A stretch of 64,000 nt of DNA, taken from positions 1 through 64,000 of the forward strand of contig PDIP01000006.1 in NCBI GenBank assembly GCA_002811645.1, given 5' to 3'. The stretch is from Corallochytrium limacisporum (taxonomy: Eukaryota; Opisthokonta). This document shows positions 19,767-29,355 of this stretch, piece by piece; the first letter of the stretch is position 1; each line of letters starts with the position of its first letter. The position numbers and the translations under genes were made by a program. Under the pieces are notes generated by a model, which was not told the origin of the DNA, ran no database searches, and worked only from the letters and a program-made list of their open reading frames with translations.

Positions 19767-21044
19767 ATGATGCGCTATCTGTATACGGTAGCCATTCTGA
19801 TGTGCCTGGCGCATATTCAATGGGCAGTTTCCGTTTCAAGGGTCGAGGACACGTGTGAAAATGCAAACGACGCCGATGGTGGCGTTAGCGTAAATTTACC
19901 GAACAGTCACAGCACTAGGATCTTCGGCGGAGAACCTCTGTCAGCGAATCATGGTATTTTCATTCATATTTCAGATGCTCATCTTGATAATTTGTATAGG
20001 AAAGGATCAAGAAAGAGCAAGGAATGTCATCACGGTGATGGAAGTGCTGCTAAGTGGGGAGAACACAAGTGTGATGCTCCTCCGTACTTGGTTGAAGGAG
20101 TCATAAAGTCAATGGCAGAACAATTTCCGGATCCTGACTTCATGATCCTTACTGGTGACAATGCCCGGCATGATAACGATCAGAAGGTACCTCGTGGTTC
20201 TAAAGAAATTGCCCACAATATTGATCAGGTTGCTGAGATTATTCACAACCACTACCGTCATGGAGTACCCGTATTGCCTAGCATTGGAAACAATGATATC
20301 TTCCCTCACAACCAAATTCTTCCACAGCATGATAAAATGTTGCCCCGCATGGCGAAGGCATGGAGTCGTTTTCTGACACAGAAAGAGTTGAAATTCTTCG
20401 AGAAGCATGGGTACTACTCCAGCAAGGTTGCCTCGCACCTGGTTGTTGTTGCCTTGAACACATCGTTTGTGCATAGCGCCAATGGAGAAGTGCACAATTG
20501 CAATCACAAGGCTTCTGCGGGCCATAAGATGTTCAAATTTTTGACTCGAGAACTGGACGCCGCCGAGGCGAACGAGATGAAGGTTGTCATCTCCGGTCAT
20601 GTTCCTCCGGGTGAGGGTCATTGGAAAAGACACTGCGAAAGGCAATTTGCGAAAATTGTTGCAGACTATCCAAAGCAAATCGCTGGGCTTCTCTTTGGAC
20701 ATCATCATTCTGATAGCTTCCATTTCATCAAGAAGGATGGCAAGGAAGTCGGCGTTGTGAATGTGGCTCCGGGAATCATTCCGACGTACAACCCTAGTTT
20801 CCGTGTCTTTAAATATGATCGCATGACGGGAGAAATCCTTGACTATGAACAACACTACCAGGATTTGGACAATATTAATCATGATGACGAGGTCAAGCTG
20901 ACTCAAGAGTATAGGATGAAGGAAGCATATAAAATGAAGGGCTTGACATTGGCTGACTACGTCAAGCTGTCCCATGACCTCAAAAAGGATAAGAAGCTAG
21001 AGAAGTTGTACCAGAGCTACCATTTCGTCGGGTCCCGCGGTTAA
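19767..21044 (+). CDS. Secreted or vacuolar endopolyphosphatase (PPN1-like metallophosphatase)
   Basis: The product is a calcineurin-like metallophosphoesterase. The metal-binding signatures run in order: ISDAHLD, LTGDNARHD, GNNDIFPHN, SGHVPPG and GHHHSD. TGDNARHD plus GNND-x-PHN is characteristic of fungal endopolyphosphatases (PPN1), close relatives of acid sphingomyelinases, which cut long-chain polyphosphate in the vacuole or outside the cell. I place the start at the Met at 19767 (or 19770) because a classical signal peptide begins there (MMRYLYTVAILMCLAHIQ); an in-frame Met at 19653 would put 38 polar residues ahead of it. That gives 425 residues. There is no C-terminal membrane segment. 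Sphingomyelin phosphodiesterase activity is the main alternative. The gene is convergent with the coiled-coil gene, about 150 bp apart. Confidence 0.85.
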   Translation: MMRYLYTVAILMCLAHIQWAVSVSRVEDTCENANDADGGVSVNLPNSHSTRIFGGEPLSANHGIFIHISDAHLDNLYRKGSRKSKECHHGDGSAAKWGEHKCDAPPYLVEGVIKSMAEQFPDPDFMILTGDNARHDNDQKVPRGSKEIAHNIDQVAEIIHNHYRHGVPVLPSIGNNDIFPHNQILPQHDKMLPRMAKAWSRFLTQKELKFFEKHGYYSSKVASHLVVVALNTSFVHSANGEVHNCNHKASAGHKMFKFLTRELDAAEANEMKVVISGHVPPGEGHWKRHCERQFAKIVADYPKQIAGLLFGHHHSDSFHFIKKDGKEVGVVNVAPGIIPTYNPSFRVFKYDRMTGEILDYEQHYQDLDNINHDDEVKLTQEYRMKEAYKMKGLTLADYVKLSHDLKKDKKLEKLYQSYHFVGSRG

Positions 21045-21195
21045 GATAGTGTTGATGGATAGTATGAAATCATGAATTGTATTATAAAGGAATATTAGTT
21101 GCCTTGTCTTTGATAAACGGGTATCACTAAGGTTCTTTACTTTATTGGCGGCAAAAGGTTCACATCACATCATTCATCATTAGCATGCTCGATCT

Positions 21196-22170
21196 TTAGA
21201 GAGACAGGGCAGCCATGTTCCTTATTGAACCTCTGAGAATGCCAATCTGACGCTCCGACGTAGCTTTCAAGTGTTTCATAGCATTCTCTATGCGCTCCAT
21301 CTCTTGCGAGATCTCCTGCTCTTTCATCTCCTTAGCGTGCTGTTGTGCTTTGAGCATCTGTACGACCCGCCACTGCTTCTCTGCGAACTGTTCAAGATCA
21401 TTCAGTCGACCGAGAACCTGTCTCTGGAAGGTCAGTTGCGACATACCATGGGTATTAACTGCGTCTGATTGCTTGTACGCTTCAAAGTCCTCAACACGGG
21501 CCCTTAGATGTGCGAGTTCCTGTCCCTGAAGATTCAATGACACGGAAAGCGCATCATGCGGTGTCGAAAAATTACGAAGCTCCTCTGCTGTCATCGCTTG
21601 CGCCTGGCGGTATTTCTTGTTCATAATTTGATCTACAAAATCCTCCCGGAGAGTCTTGACTTCCTTCTGTAGCATTGATACTTCACGACGAAGTGTCTCA
21701 AACACAACAGGCGGGGAAATATCTCGGTGGTCCGGAGGGTCAGTATTCTGAGTTCGTCGGTGATCTCCTATCGTTGTCTGGAGCTCCACATGGGCCTTCA
21801 GCGACCCGAGGTCTTCTCTAAGGGCTCTTACCTCCGATTTGCTTGCCTTTTCTTCCCAAAGCCAATCAATTCTTTCGTCAGCCTCCAGCGCACGTGAATC
21901 CAGTTCCCTCTGTGATGCCTTGTCTCCCAGGGCTTGGTTTAGCTCGTTCCAATTCGCGGCCTGTTGGAGTGTAACCTTGATTCTCTCCTCCCATTGACTG
22001 TAGTCCTCCCGTAGCATACGCATCGCTCGTATCAGGCCAACTACTTGCCTCTGTTGAATCACCGTATCAACGGTGTCCAAGGATGCCATGGTCGTCGGTT
22101 TGCTGTGAAATGTGTCAGCGAGTTCAGCGAGCTGCAATGGCAGACCCGCAGGATTTTCAGTACTTTTCAT
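21196..22170 (-). CDS. Coiled-coil protein of unknown function
   Basis: This encodes 324 residues. I do not recognise the family. Most of it is charged helix with heptad character (residues about 45-140, 165-200 and 215-315), with one breaker-rich patch (RRTQNTDPPDHRDISPP) near 140-155. There is no membrane segment, signal peptide or cysteine motif. A second Met at residue 28 (22089) is a plausible alternative start; with the first Met, only 28 bp separate it from the DPH6 stop upstream on the same strand. Structural, tethering or kinetochore-type roles are all compatible. Confidence 0.65.
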   Translation of the reverse strand: MKSTENPAGLPLQLAELADTFHSKPTTMASLDTVDTVIQQRQVVGLIRAMRMLREDYSQWEERIKVTLQQAANWNELNQALGDKASQRELDSRALEADERIDWLWEEKASKSEVRALREDLGSLKAHVELQTTIGDHRRTQNTDPPDHRDISPPVVFETLRREVSMLQKEVKTLREDFVDQIMNKKYRQAQAMTAEELRNFSTPHDALSVSLNLQGQELAHLRARVEDFEAYKQSDAVNTHGMSQLTFQRQVLGRLNDLEQFAEKQWRVVQMLKAQQHAKEMKEQEISQEMERIENAMKHLKATSERQIGILRGSIRNMAALSL

Positions 22171-22198
22171 TTCTATCCTCTGATTTTATGCAAATACG

Positions 22199-24529
22199 TT
22201 ATGGCATTCTTTGTCTGTGCATGATCAGTTTAGCACGAACAAGAACCTGGCTATGTGCTGGTTCCTTCATCGGCAACAGTCCCAGCGGTGGTATTGATGA
22301 GTCGTAAATACTCAGTCCTGACACAGCTTTCTGGAACTGTTGGCCCAGGAGCAAACCAATGTCTACGCAGATCCGGTTCATTCTGCCACGATCACCAAAG
22401 CCCGTGGCTCCTTCTTCTACGTAACCGACGTCCGCGTCATTGCCAGTGCGGCAAAAGACAACGACACTGAGGCCCGTAGAGGGCATGTCCGAAACATTCC
22501 CGCCCTCCGACCTTTCGGTTGGGGTGCTCCCCTGGGGAGGGAGAATGGCTGCGCAATGGGCCGTAATAGATTGCTTCAGGGCTGCCGCCAGTCTTGCCCA
22601 GGTCCATTTGCCATCAGTATGCTCAGCGTCCGTGATCAGAATGGTCGCGATAGAAGTAGCCCAAATTCCAGTGGACCATCCAGATAGAGTGATCTCCAAT
22701 GGCCCACACAGAGCAGTGGTCTCGGAGTTTGTGCTTGTAATTGGCTGGTCAACAGCCGTAAGTTCCCACTCAACATTGACATCACGTGGCAATCCTGAGA
22801 CACCCACTCGCATGACAGTCAACTCTGGTGATGATAAATCGTTCTCGTCATCCAGAACATGTTTGTCCTGCTTCCCAATGAAGGTAAGTCGCATTGCTTC
22901 CAGCAATATGCTCTGGGAAACATCCATTAGCTGTGGCACGACATAGCATATAGCAAGGATGGCGCGTGGCTTGGAACAGCCGTGTGCCAGCAGCACCTCC
23001 CGCGCATGTCGCGCGGCAAAAGTGATCTCAGACCACACAAGATCCCTCGCCTGATCATTAGGTGGTTGCTGCCATCGTGGCATTAGAGGAGTCATCGGAA
23101 ATGGAACCAAACCGATCTGTCCTGATGTAAGGTACAGGTTGCCCACACTACGATCCTCAAGGGACCGAGAATCTTCGAGCCGCTGACACTGTGAGTACGG
23201 ACCAATGTTGGCAGGAGCCCAGTGACTATAGGATTGAACATGCATAGCAGAGCGAGAAATCGCATCACGACTGGCCGTAATGAGAACAATGCGGCAGTCT
23301 TCTTCGAGTGTGTTCACCTCTACGCAGGAACGAGAGGGAGGGTTCAAAAGCCCAAAGATGGTCTGATATCGTTGGTTAATGTCCGGAAAATCGGTCATGC
23401 GTTTCAATGTAAGGTGAACGAATACAACATCTCCTCGTATGGCATCTTGAATGTGCTCCAGGATAGCATCCGCCTGTTTCCTCGACGGCTCCAAGGGCAA
23501 GGCAATGTTCCACAAGGAGAGACCACCATGGGTTTTGTGCTCATCTACTGCAACGACACTGCAAGACTCTGACGGTGCATTTCTCGCAAACACCATTCGT
23601 TCATGGAATCTGCTATCTACTGAGATAGAATTGGCCCAGCCCGAAGACAAAGGAGGGGCTTTCCATGTGGTCTGCTGAGCAATGTGTTCCTTGATCTTTT
23701 CCATGAACGCCAACCTCTGTGACTCATCCTGAGGTTTCACTACAGATATTCTCTTGACGACATAGTGAGCAATGGGTGCCATTGGATCCGGCTCCGAGAC
23801 CTTAATCTCTGCTTCATCTATGACCAGCCGCCCTCGACTAAAGATAGGACAATCAAGCACGATGGTCTCATATTCCCCGCCTTCCCCAGCTTCGTGGAAC
23901 CCAAACTGTTCATTTAAGTCAGAAAAGCGTGCAATCGTCTGCAAGGTGGCCACGTTCTTTCCCAGATCGCGATCTGGTCGCAGCCCCATGGATGCACATT
24001 TGGCCATGATGGCATTGATCCCGGCGTCTGCCAACGCCTCAAGCACTCCACGTTGCGAGTACCGCCAAATTGGGGCGATGGATAACAAGCCGAGCCTTGC
24101 ACACACACCTTCAACCCGGACTCGCTGGTAGTCACTGAGGACAGCTCCACTGCACATGGCCTCTATTCCTGTGCTTTCCATGCACTCTTTGACAACCCGG
24201 AAAAGCTCTTCTACTTCGTCACCTTCCACCGGCTTCGCATGGTCGTAGCCCCGATCCCTGTTTCGAGACCCATCCTTCGACAGCGTGCCGCGGAACAAGG
24301 GCACATTCTTGCCGTCCGGTCCAGTTGGGAGACACTGCGGCAGTAGAGTCACTGCCTCATGCCCAATGCTCTGGTACATATATGAATCCACATCGAGGGT
24401 GTCGCCGTCGGGACGCAAATTGATCAGCGCCACAATCTGATGACCAGCCGCAATGCATTGGCACATGGAGTAGACAGAGTCTTTCCCTCCCGATACGAGT
24501 CCTGCTACCCGCATATTTTCTGCTTTCAA
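22199..24529 (-). CDS. DPH6: Diphthine-ammonia ligase with RidA-like C-terminal region
   Basis: DPH6 performs the last step of diphthamide synthesis on elongation factor 2, ATP-dependent amidation of diphthine. The 776-residue product begins with the adenine-nucleotide alpha-hydrolase motif SGGKDS (residues 14-19), followed by YMYQSIGHEAV and further conserved blocks such as EAMCSGAVLSDYQRVRVE and GEGGEYETIVLDCPIF. The C-terminal half (about 350-770) contains the two RidA/YjgF-like regions found in fungal and animal DPH6, for example WAPANIGPYSQC and LYLTSGQIGLVPF. Both halves are full length. The gene sits between CSB/Rad26 (about 240 bp upstream) and a coiled-coil gene (28 bp downstream), all on the minus strand; no functional link is implied. 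Confidence 0.92.
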   Translation of the reverse strand: MKAENMRVAGLVSGGKDSVYSMCQCIAAGHQIVALINLRPDGDTLDVDSYMYQSIGHEAVTLLPQCLPTGPDGKNVPLFRGTLSKDGSRNRDRGYDHAKPVEGDEVEELFRVVKECMESTGIEAMCSGAVLSDYQRVRVEGVCARLGLLSIAPIWRYSQRGVLEALADAGINAIMAKCASMGLRPDRDLGKNVATLQTIARFSDLNEQFGFHEAGEGGEYETIVLDCPIFSRGRLVIDEAEIKVSEPDPMAPIAHYVVKRISVVKPQDESQRLAFMEKIKEHIAQQTTWKAPPLSSGWANSISVDSRFHERMVFARNAPSESCSVVAVDEHKTHGGLSLWNIALPLEPSRKQADAILEHIQDAIRGDVVFVHLTLKRMTDFPDINQRYQTIFGLLNPPSRSCVEVNTLEEDCRIVLITASRDAISRSAMHVQSYSHWAPANIGPYSQCQRLEDSRSLEDRSVGNLYLTSGQIGLVPFPMTPLMPRWQQPPNDQARDLVWSEITFAARHAREVLLAHGCSKPRAILAICYVVPQLMDVSQSILLEAMRLTFIGKQDKHVLDDENDLSSPELTVMRVGVSGLPRDVNVEWELTAVDQPITSTNSETTALCGPLEITLSGWSTGIWATSIATILITDAEHTDGKWTWARLAAALKQSITAHCAAILPPQGSTPTERSEGGNVSDMPSTGLSVVVFCRTGNDADVGYVEEGATGFGDRGRMNRICVDIGLLLGQQFQKAVSGLSIYDSSIPPLGLLPMKEPAHSQVLVRAKLIMHRQRMP

Positions 24530-24772
24530 TTTCTATTACACACCCAAACTTCCAACATGTCTGCCTCAATAGTAAATACGAGGCCAGTCGTCCGACCCCG
24601 ATGGCTTCCAACGAAGTTTACAAACATCTTGAACACTGAAATACCCACGACAGACCCGCTCTTGCGCTGTGCACACGGGGTCCCCGGGCAAATAGGCCCC
24701 CTCCCCACCCACCGGTCTCGCTCCTTGGGTTGTTCGTGGAATACTATACATTCTTTAATAAATTTTTCATAT

Positions 24773-27700
24773 CTAGTTGTCAACATCATTATTGTCCTCG
24801 TTCTCGAAACTGTCGCCGAGATCTTTGAAGGGATCTTGCTTGAGCGTCCATGTGGCGATGCCATTGCGCTTGTCTCGGACGGCAATGAGTTTGAGCATGC
24901 TGCGAAACACGAGCCGATCCTGCACACTGTGTCTGAAGTGTCTCACGAGCTCGTCCGTCGTTGCAGTGCCCTCGCGATCCTGGAGGAAATCTTGAAGCTT
25001 TTGAACGAGGCGCAAATTGGGATCACTGGTGTCATCCTTCAAGTCTCCTCTACTGATGAGACCGTTGCGCTCCCTGAGAGACCGCAGGAGATCGCGCGAC
25101 GACATTGGAACCGCTGGGCGTCCGCCACCCGAAGATGAGCCCGCTCCTCGGATTATGATGGGCGAATTCCGACTGTCACCTAAGCCCTGCCCCGCTCTGG
25201 TGCCTTCGCCAATCCTCTTGTCCGGTGAGAGGCTAGAGATGGGGGATCCAGGACCCTCCGAAGACACCACTGGCGACACCTCACGTTCCGTTGAGGACAT
25301 TGCGCGTGAGTGTCGATTCTTAAATAGGGACACAGGGCGCGTTGAGAGCTTTGGTGACTCTTTACGCGCAAAGCTCGTCTGTTCACGGCTGATGCGCTGT
25401 TGCTGACCAAAACGCTTGCGACCCGATTCTCCTGAAAGTCCGGTCCAAGTCGGTACACTCACATCACTGCGAAGGCATTGACGGCTGGAGAGTTTCAACG
25501 CTGCGGCCGCCTTCTTGGCAGTCATTTCAGCTTCCCTCTCAATAATGGCCGTGTCCCGCTGAGTGGCATCCATGATGCCATCATGATTTACGGCGGAGTG
25601 AATGGCATCACTGCCCGAAAAGAGTTCATTCAGAATGTGATCGTCATCCTTGGAATGTGTTGGGTTTTCCCCAGCCTTCTCGACTACGTCATCGGCCGCA
25701 CTGCTTTCGACGACCTTGCCTTTTACGCCATCAATGTTCTCACCGTCTACCACAGGTGCCTCCATGGTCCTCTTCGCCACTTCGGTGACATTAATGTCGA
25801 CATTCAGGCCAGTACCGGCGAACATGTCAGAAGTCTCCGTCGTGCGGTCCTCATCTTCATTCAGTCGAAAGAGGTCCTTGATGTCACTTGACTTGAAGAA
25901 ACGCCGTTGCTTTGGATCCTTCAAAATCCGATGGGTTAAGTATTGCTTGAAGATCTGTCGGTGATAAATCTTTTCCTCTACGGTCCCAGAAGTGATTAGG
26001 CGATAGATTGTGACTTGTCTCTCCTGTCCAATGCGCCATGCACGCTCACGTGCTTGGGTATCTGTCTGTGGGTTCCAGTCTGGGTCATATATGAGCACCC
26101 GGTCCGCTCCTGTCAGGTTGACTCCCAGACCACCCACGCGAGTTGTGAGCAGGAAGACGAAGTACCGGTCATTCTGATTGAAGCGGTCAATCATGGGCTG
26201 CCGGCTCTTGATACTGACCGTCCCATCCAGTCGCATATATCTATAGGCTTCTCCAGACACGAAAGATTCCAAAATATCGAGCATTTGTCTGGTTTGCGTG
26301 AAGATCAGGACCCGGTGGCCCTGGCTCTTCCATACCCGAAGTAAGGTAGCCACGACCTGTAGCTTCCCGCTACGCTCAATAGCACCATAGTCCAGAGGAG
26401 CGGTCGGTAAGCGGTTGCCGTTGATGTCCAGGTGGCGTAAATCTGCATGGTTACATATCTTTCGGAGCATAGTAATACCATACAACAGATTCAGCTCTCC
26501 TTCCAAGATCTTGCCCACATGTTCTGATTCCAGAAATGAGTTGTAGTCCTCCCGTTGGTGTGGCGTCAGCTTGCAAAAAAGAACCTGTTCATTCTTGCTT
26601 GGGAGATGAATAGCAACATCACTCTTCATGCGTCGAAGGATATAGGGGTGAATGGCATCCCTCAAAACACAGGCGCATCTATAGGCCGTCTGGACCTCAA
26701 CAGACGATGCATTCACATAACCGCCCTGGTTGATTGGTACCGCAAACTCTGTCAAGAACACAGGTAACGTTCCCAGTTTGCCAGGGAACACAAAATCAAA
26801 CAGACACCAAAACTCTTTCAGATTGTTCTGAATCGGGCTGGCAGACACGATAAGTCGGTGAGAGGTCTGAAAGGACTTGCAGGTAATGGTGATGCCTGCA
26901 TCTGGGTTTTTGATCTTATGGCCCTCGTCAAGAACGACGTAGTCCCATTTGATGGGTAGAATGATGTCCTTGAATCTTCGAACAGACTCGTAGGTAGTGA
27001 TGAGAACATCACCTTGCTCGGCAATGGATGCGATCAGATCTTTGCGATCCTCGCCTTTGTATGACCCGCTCACATGGAAAATTGCCACTCTGAACGGAGG
27101 CCACCACTTATGAAACTCGCGTACCCACTGTGACATGACAGTGGCGGGGCACACAATGATCACAGGGCCCAGGCCTCGCGATGATGCGTAGCGGGGGCTA
27201 CCTTGGCGAGAGTACTTGAGGGAGGCTAAAAACGCAATGACCTGCACAGTTTTACCCAAGCCCATTTCGTCACCGACGATGCCTCCGACAGATTGCTGAT
27301 GAAGCTCCCAAAGCCACTTGACACAGACTCTCTGATAATCGAAAAGTTTGTCCCAGATGTCACCAGGCACCTTGAATCGGTTGTCCACGTAGGTGTCCAG
27401 CAATGGGCCTTCTTGATATTCCTCCAAGGTGTCATCATGATCACTGTGCTCCTCTGCGGAATACTCATCACCGCCGTCGGCTCCGGTGGTCATTTCCATT
27501 CGCCGCAGGGTGCGACGTTCTTCTCGACGATTCCAAATCCACTCCTGGAGACGCTTTTTGTAGTCATCTATTGACGCGTCGTCAACGACCAGGGACGCCT
27601 GGAACTCTACCTCTTCCTCTTCGTCGGAGAGCGAGTCCTCTACCTCCTCTGAAAGATAGTGGGTGTCATCTTCAGAATCTTCTGCGTCTGCATCAACTTC

Positions 27701-28447
27701 GTAGACATCGTCATTGTCATCGTCAGCTTCGTTCCTCGTCGAACCGGGAGCTTCGGCCAATTCACTAAGCTTTTCTTTGGCACGAAGAGCGGATTCGCGT
27801 GTGCTGTACGAGACGAATTTTGTCGGGTCGAAATGGCCGTCTTCTTTGCTTCCGTTCCTTTTTTCAACTTTCTTTTTCTTTGAAGACCTTGTTCCTAGAG
27901 ATGCAGTGCGTTTCTTGCTTGGTCTGTTTGGCCTAGGCGATGTGCTTTGGTCTAATGGTGCCCGGTCGCTCTTCTCTTTGCGTGCCTGTTCCAAAAGGGT
28001 TTTTCTTCCCTTGTTTGCTCTCTCGCCATCCAAATTTCTGGCAATACTAACTGGTCCCAGTGGCTTGGTCACATCTCGTGTTGGTGCTTGTTCGACAAGT
28101 CTCTCTTTTCGAGCCACAATGTCGTCTATGTGCGAGTGGTATTTCTCAATCTCACCTTTCAACTGTTTCCGATCCGAATACAGCTGCCTGAGCTTTAAGG
28201 TGTCCCTCTCACTGAGGAAAAGCAACTCTCCAAGCTTCTTAATCTCGTCATTTACCTTACGCAAGCTTTCTTCCTGTTCGTCCAACTTCCTAACGACTTC
28301 TCGATATTCCCGCTTAAGAGCCTTCCGCTCGGCTCGGAGGCCCTCCTCCGCTGCCTTGTGTATGAGACTTTGCTCATAGGCATGCTGGTCAGAGACTCCA
28401 ACACCAAGCTCACGAAGCTCCTGGTCGACCTCGTCGCTGTGATTCAT
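24773..28447 (-). CDS. ERCC6: CSB/ERCC6/Rad26-type SNF2 ATPase
   Basis: This 1224-residue Snf2-family translocase of transcription-coupled repair recognises RNA polymerase II stalled at DNA lesions. Motif I (GDEMGLGKTVQ), motif II (DEGHKIKN), then TTRVGGLGVNLTGADRVLI and RAWRIGQERQVTIYRL are all intact. The segment HRILKDPKQRRFFKSSDIKDLF after the helicase core is specific to CSB/Rad26 and separates it from INO80 or ISWI relatives. A short N-terminal block (DQELRELGVGVSDQHAYEQ) and coiled coil match the CSB N-terminus. A winged-helix-like C-terminal region (LQDFLQDREGTATTDELVRHF) corresponds to the CSB C-terminal regulatory end. Acidic stretches and several basic clusters flank the core. It is full length with no break. 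Confidence 0.95.
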   Translation of the reverse strand: MNHSDEVDQELRELGVGVSDQHAYEQSLIHKAAEEGLRAERKALKREYREVVRKLDEQEESLRKVNDEIKKLGELLFLSERDTLKLRQLYSDRKQLKGEIEKYHSHIDDIVARKERLVEQAPTRDVTKPLGPVSIARNLDGERANKGRKTLLEQARKEKSDRAPLDQSTSPRPNRPSKKRTASLGTRSSKKKKVEKRNGSKEDGHFDPTKFVSYSTRESALRAKEKLSELAEAPGSTRNEADDDNDDVYEVDADAEDSEDDTHYLSEEVEDSLSDEEEEVEFQASLVVDDASIDDYKKRLQEWIWNRREERRTLRRMEMTTGADGGDEYSAEEHSDHDDTLEEYQEGPLLDTYVDNRFKVPGDIWDKLFDYQRVCVKWLWELHQQSVGGIVGDEMGLGKTVQVIAFLASLKYSRQGSPRYASSRGLGPVIIVCPATVMSQWVREFHKWWPPFRVAIFHVSGSYKGEDRKDLIASIAEQGDVLITTYESVRRFKDIILPIKWDYVVLDEGHKIKNPDAGITITCKSFQTSHRLIVSASPIQNNLKEFWCLFDFVFPGKLGTLPVFLTEFAVPINQGGYVNASSVEVQTAYRCACVLRDAIHPYILRRMKSDVAIHLPSKNEQVLFCKLTPHQREDYNSFLESEHVGKILEGELNLLYGITMLRKICNHADLRHLDINGNRLPTAPLDYGAIERSGKLQVVATLLRVWKSQGHRVLIFTQTRQMLDILESFVSGEAYRYMRLDGTVSIKSRQPMIDRFNQNDRYFVFLLTTRVGGLGVNLTGADRVLIYDPDWNPQTDTQARERAWRIGQERQVTIYRLITSGTVEEKIYHRQIFKQYLTHRILKDPKQRRFFKSSDIKDLFRLNEDEDRTTETSDMFAGTGLNVDINVTEVAKRTMEAPVVDGENIDGVKGKVVESSAADDVVEKAGENPTHSKDDDHILNELFSGSDAIHSAVNHDGIMDATQRDTAIIEREAEMTAKKAAAALKLSSRQCLRSDVSVPTWTGLSGESGRKRFGQQQRISREQTSFARKESPKLSTRPVSLFKNRHSRAMSSTEREVSPVVSSEGPGSPISSLSPDKRIGEGTRAGQGLGDSRNSPIIIRGAGSSSGGGRPAVPMSSRDLLRSLRERNGLISRGDLKDDTSDPNLRLVQKLQDFLQDREGTATTDELVRHFRHSVQDRLVFRSMLKLIAVRDKRNGIATWTLKQDPFKDLGDSFENEDNNDVDN

Positions 28448-29355
28448 GTCTATTAAGGACGCAGGGTGAAGGATTTATTCTTTAGATTATACGAGTATAT
28501 CATGTGGGCCCATCACATTGCGTGACGTTGACGCTCACCATTGCGTGATTGTTCCATTCATCAGTCTGAGCGACGTCAAACAGCCATCTATGCTTACGAA
28601 GAGCAGGGCATTATCATTGCGATCTCCTTCTTCCAGCCACAACTCTTGTACCAGGCCAGCGGACCGTGTCCACACTCCGTGGGGAGCTGTGTCGGTGTGT
28701 GCGTTGCGGGTCCTGAGCTTGGGGGGGCCGGAAGGTGCAAGTGTCAGCGAAGGACTCCAGGGGGTGGGGTGTGGAGATGTATAAAGGGCCCGAATTTTCT
28801 TGGTGAGCCGAAGACCACTGACCGGAACTGGAGAATCCCCCCTCTCGCACTTCTTCTTGGAGGAAAAATTGATCTGCATCCCCCCCCGGGGGCTTGACAA
28901 ATTTGCTTCGGGTATTTGTCAAATCTTTGCGTATACGTAGTCGGCTTGGTAGCCCACAGATTCCGGTATGGCACGGTGGGTGTTGGTAGTAGTGGGTAAC
29001 ATGAGGGAGTGCCACCCCCCCCCCGGGGAGGGGTTGTCAACTCACGATTTGGCAAGAATTGCTTCGGGAAGATCTGTTCAGTTTCATCAGCACACTAACT
29101 TGGAGCTGCCTCTGCGGGGCCAATGGGGGAGAAGTGGGGGCCTTAAGTCACATCATACTCGATGCTTGAATGCTCCAAATGCCCAATGTGAACGGAACAC
29201 CATGTCGTTTCTTACAAAAAAAGCTATTTCAATGGCAGGACAATATTAAGCAAGAAATGGACATCATAAATCCCTAAACCCACTATCTATACCGGGAACA
29301 ACCTGTAACAGCGCCTCTTTTCCACTGTTTCGTTTGGAGTGGGAAAGGTTTCACA
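28448..29355. other. Divergent spacer with C/G homopolymers and an inverted repeat
   Basis: This 908-bp spacer between the CSB and TMEM33-like starts contains C8-G5 at about 28880-28892 and C10-G4 at about 29015-29028. It also has a TATA-like tataaagg at 28780-28787 on the plus strand and the inverted repeat listed separately. The word ttgcttcggg occurs twice (28903 and 29059). No gene is supported. Confidence 0.55.
28894..28922. promoter_or_regulatory. 9-bp perfect inverted repeat
   Basis: The arms ttgacaaat (28894-28902) and atttgtcaa (28914-28922) are perfect reverse complements around an 11-bp spacer. The repeat lies directly after a C8-G5 run in the shared promoter region of the CSB and TMEM33-like genes. 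It could be a dimeric transcription-factor site or a hairpin; function is unknown. Confidence 0.35.

Noticed and set aside
20109..20975. 288-residue frame antisense to the endopolyphosphatase
   Set aside because: The sense frame contains every metallophosphatase motif; the antisense frame has none.
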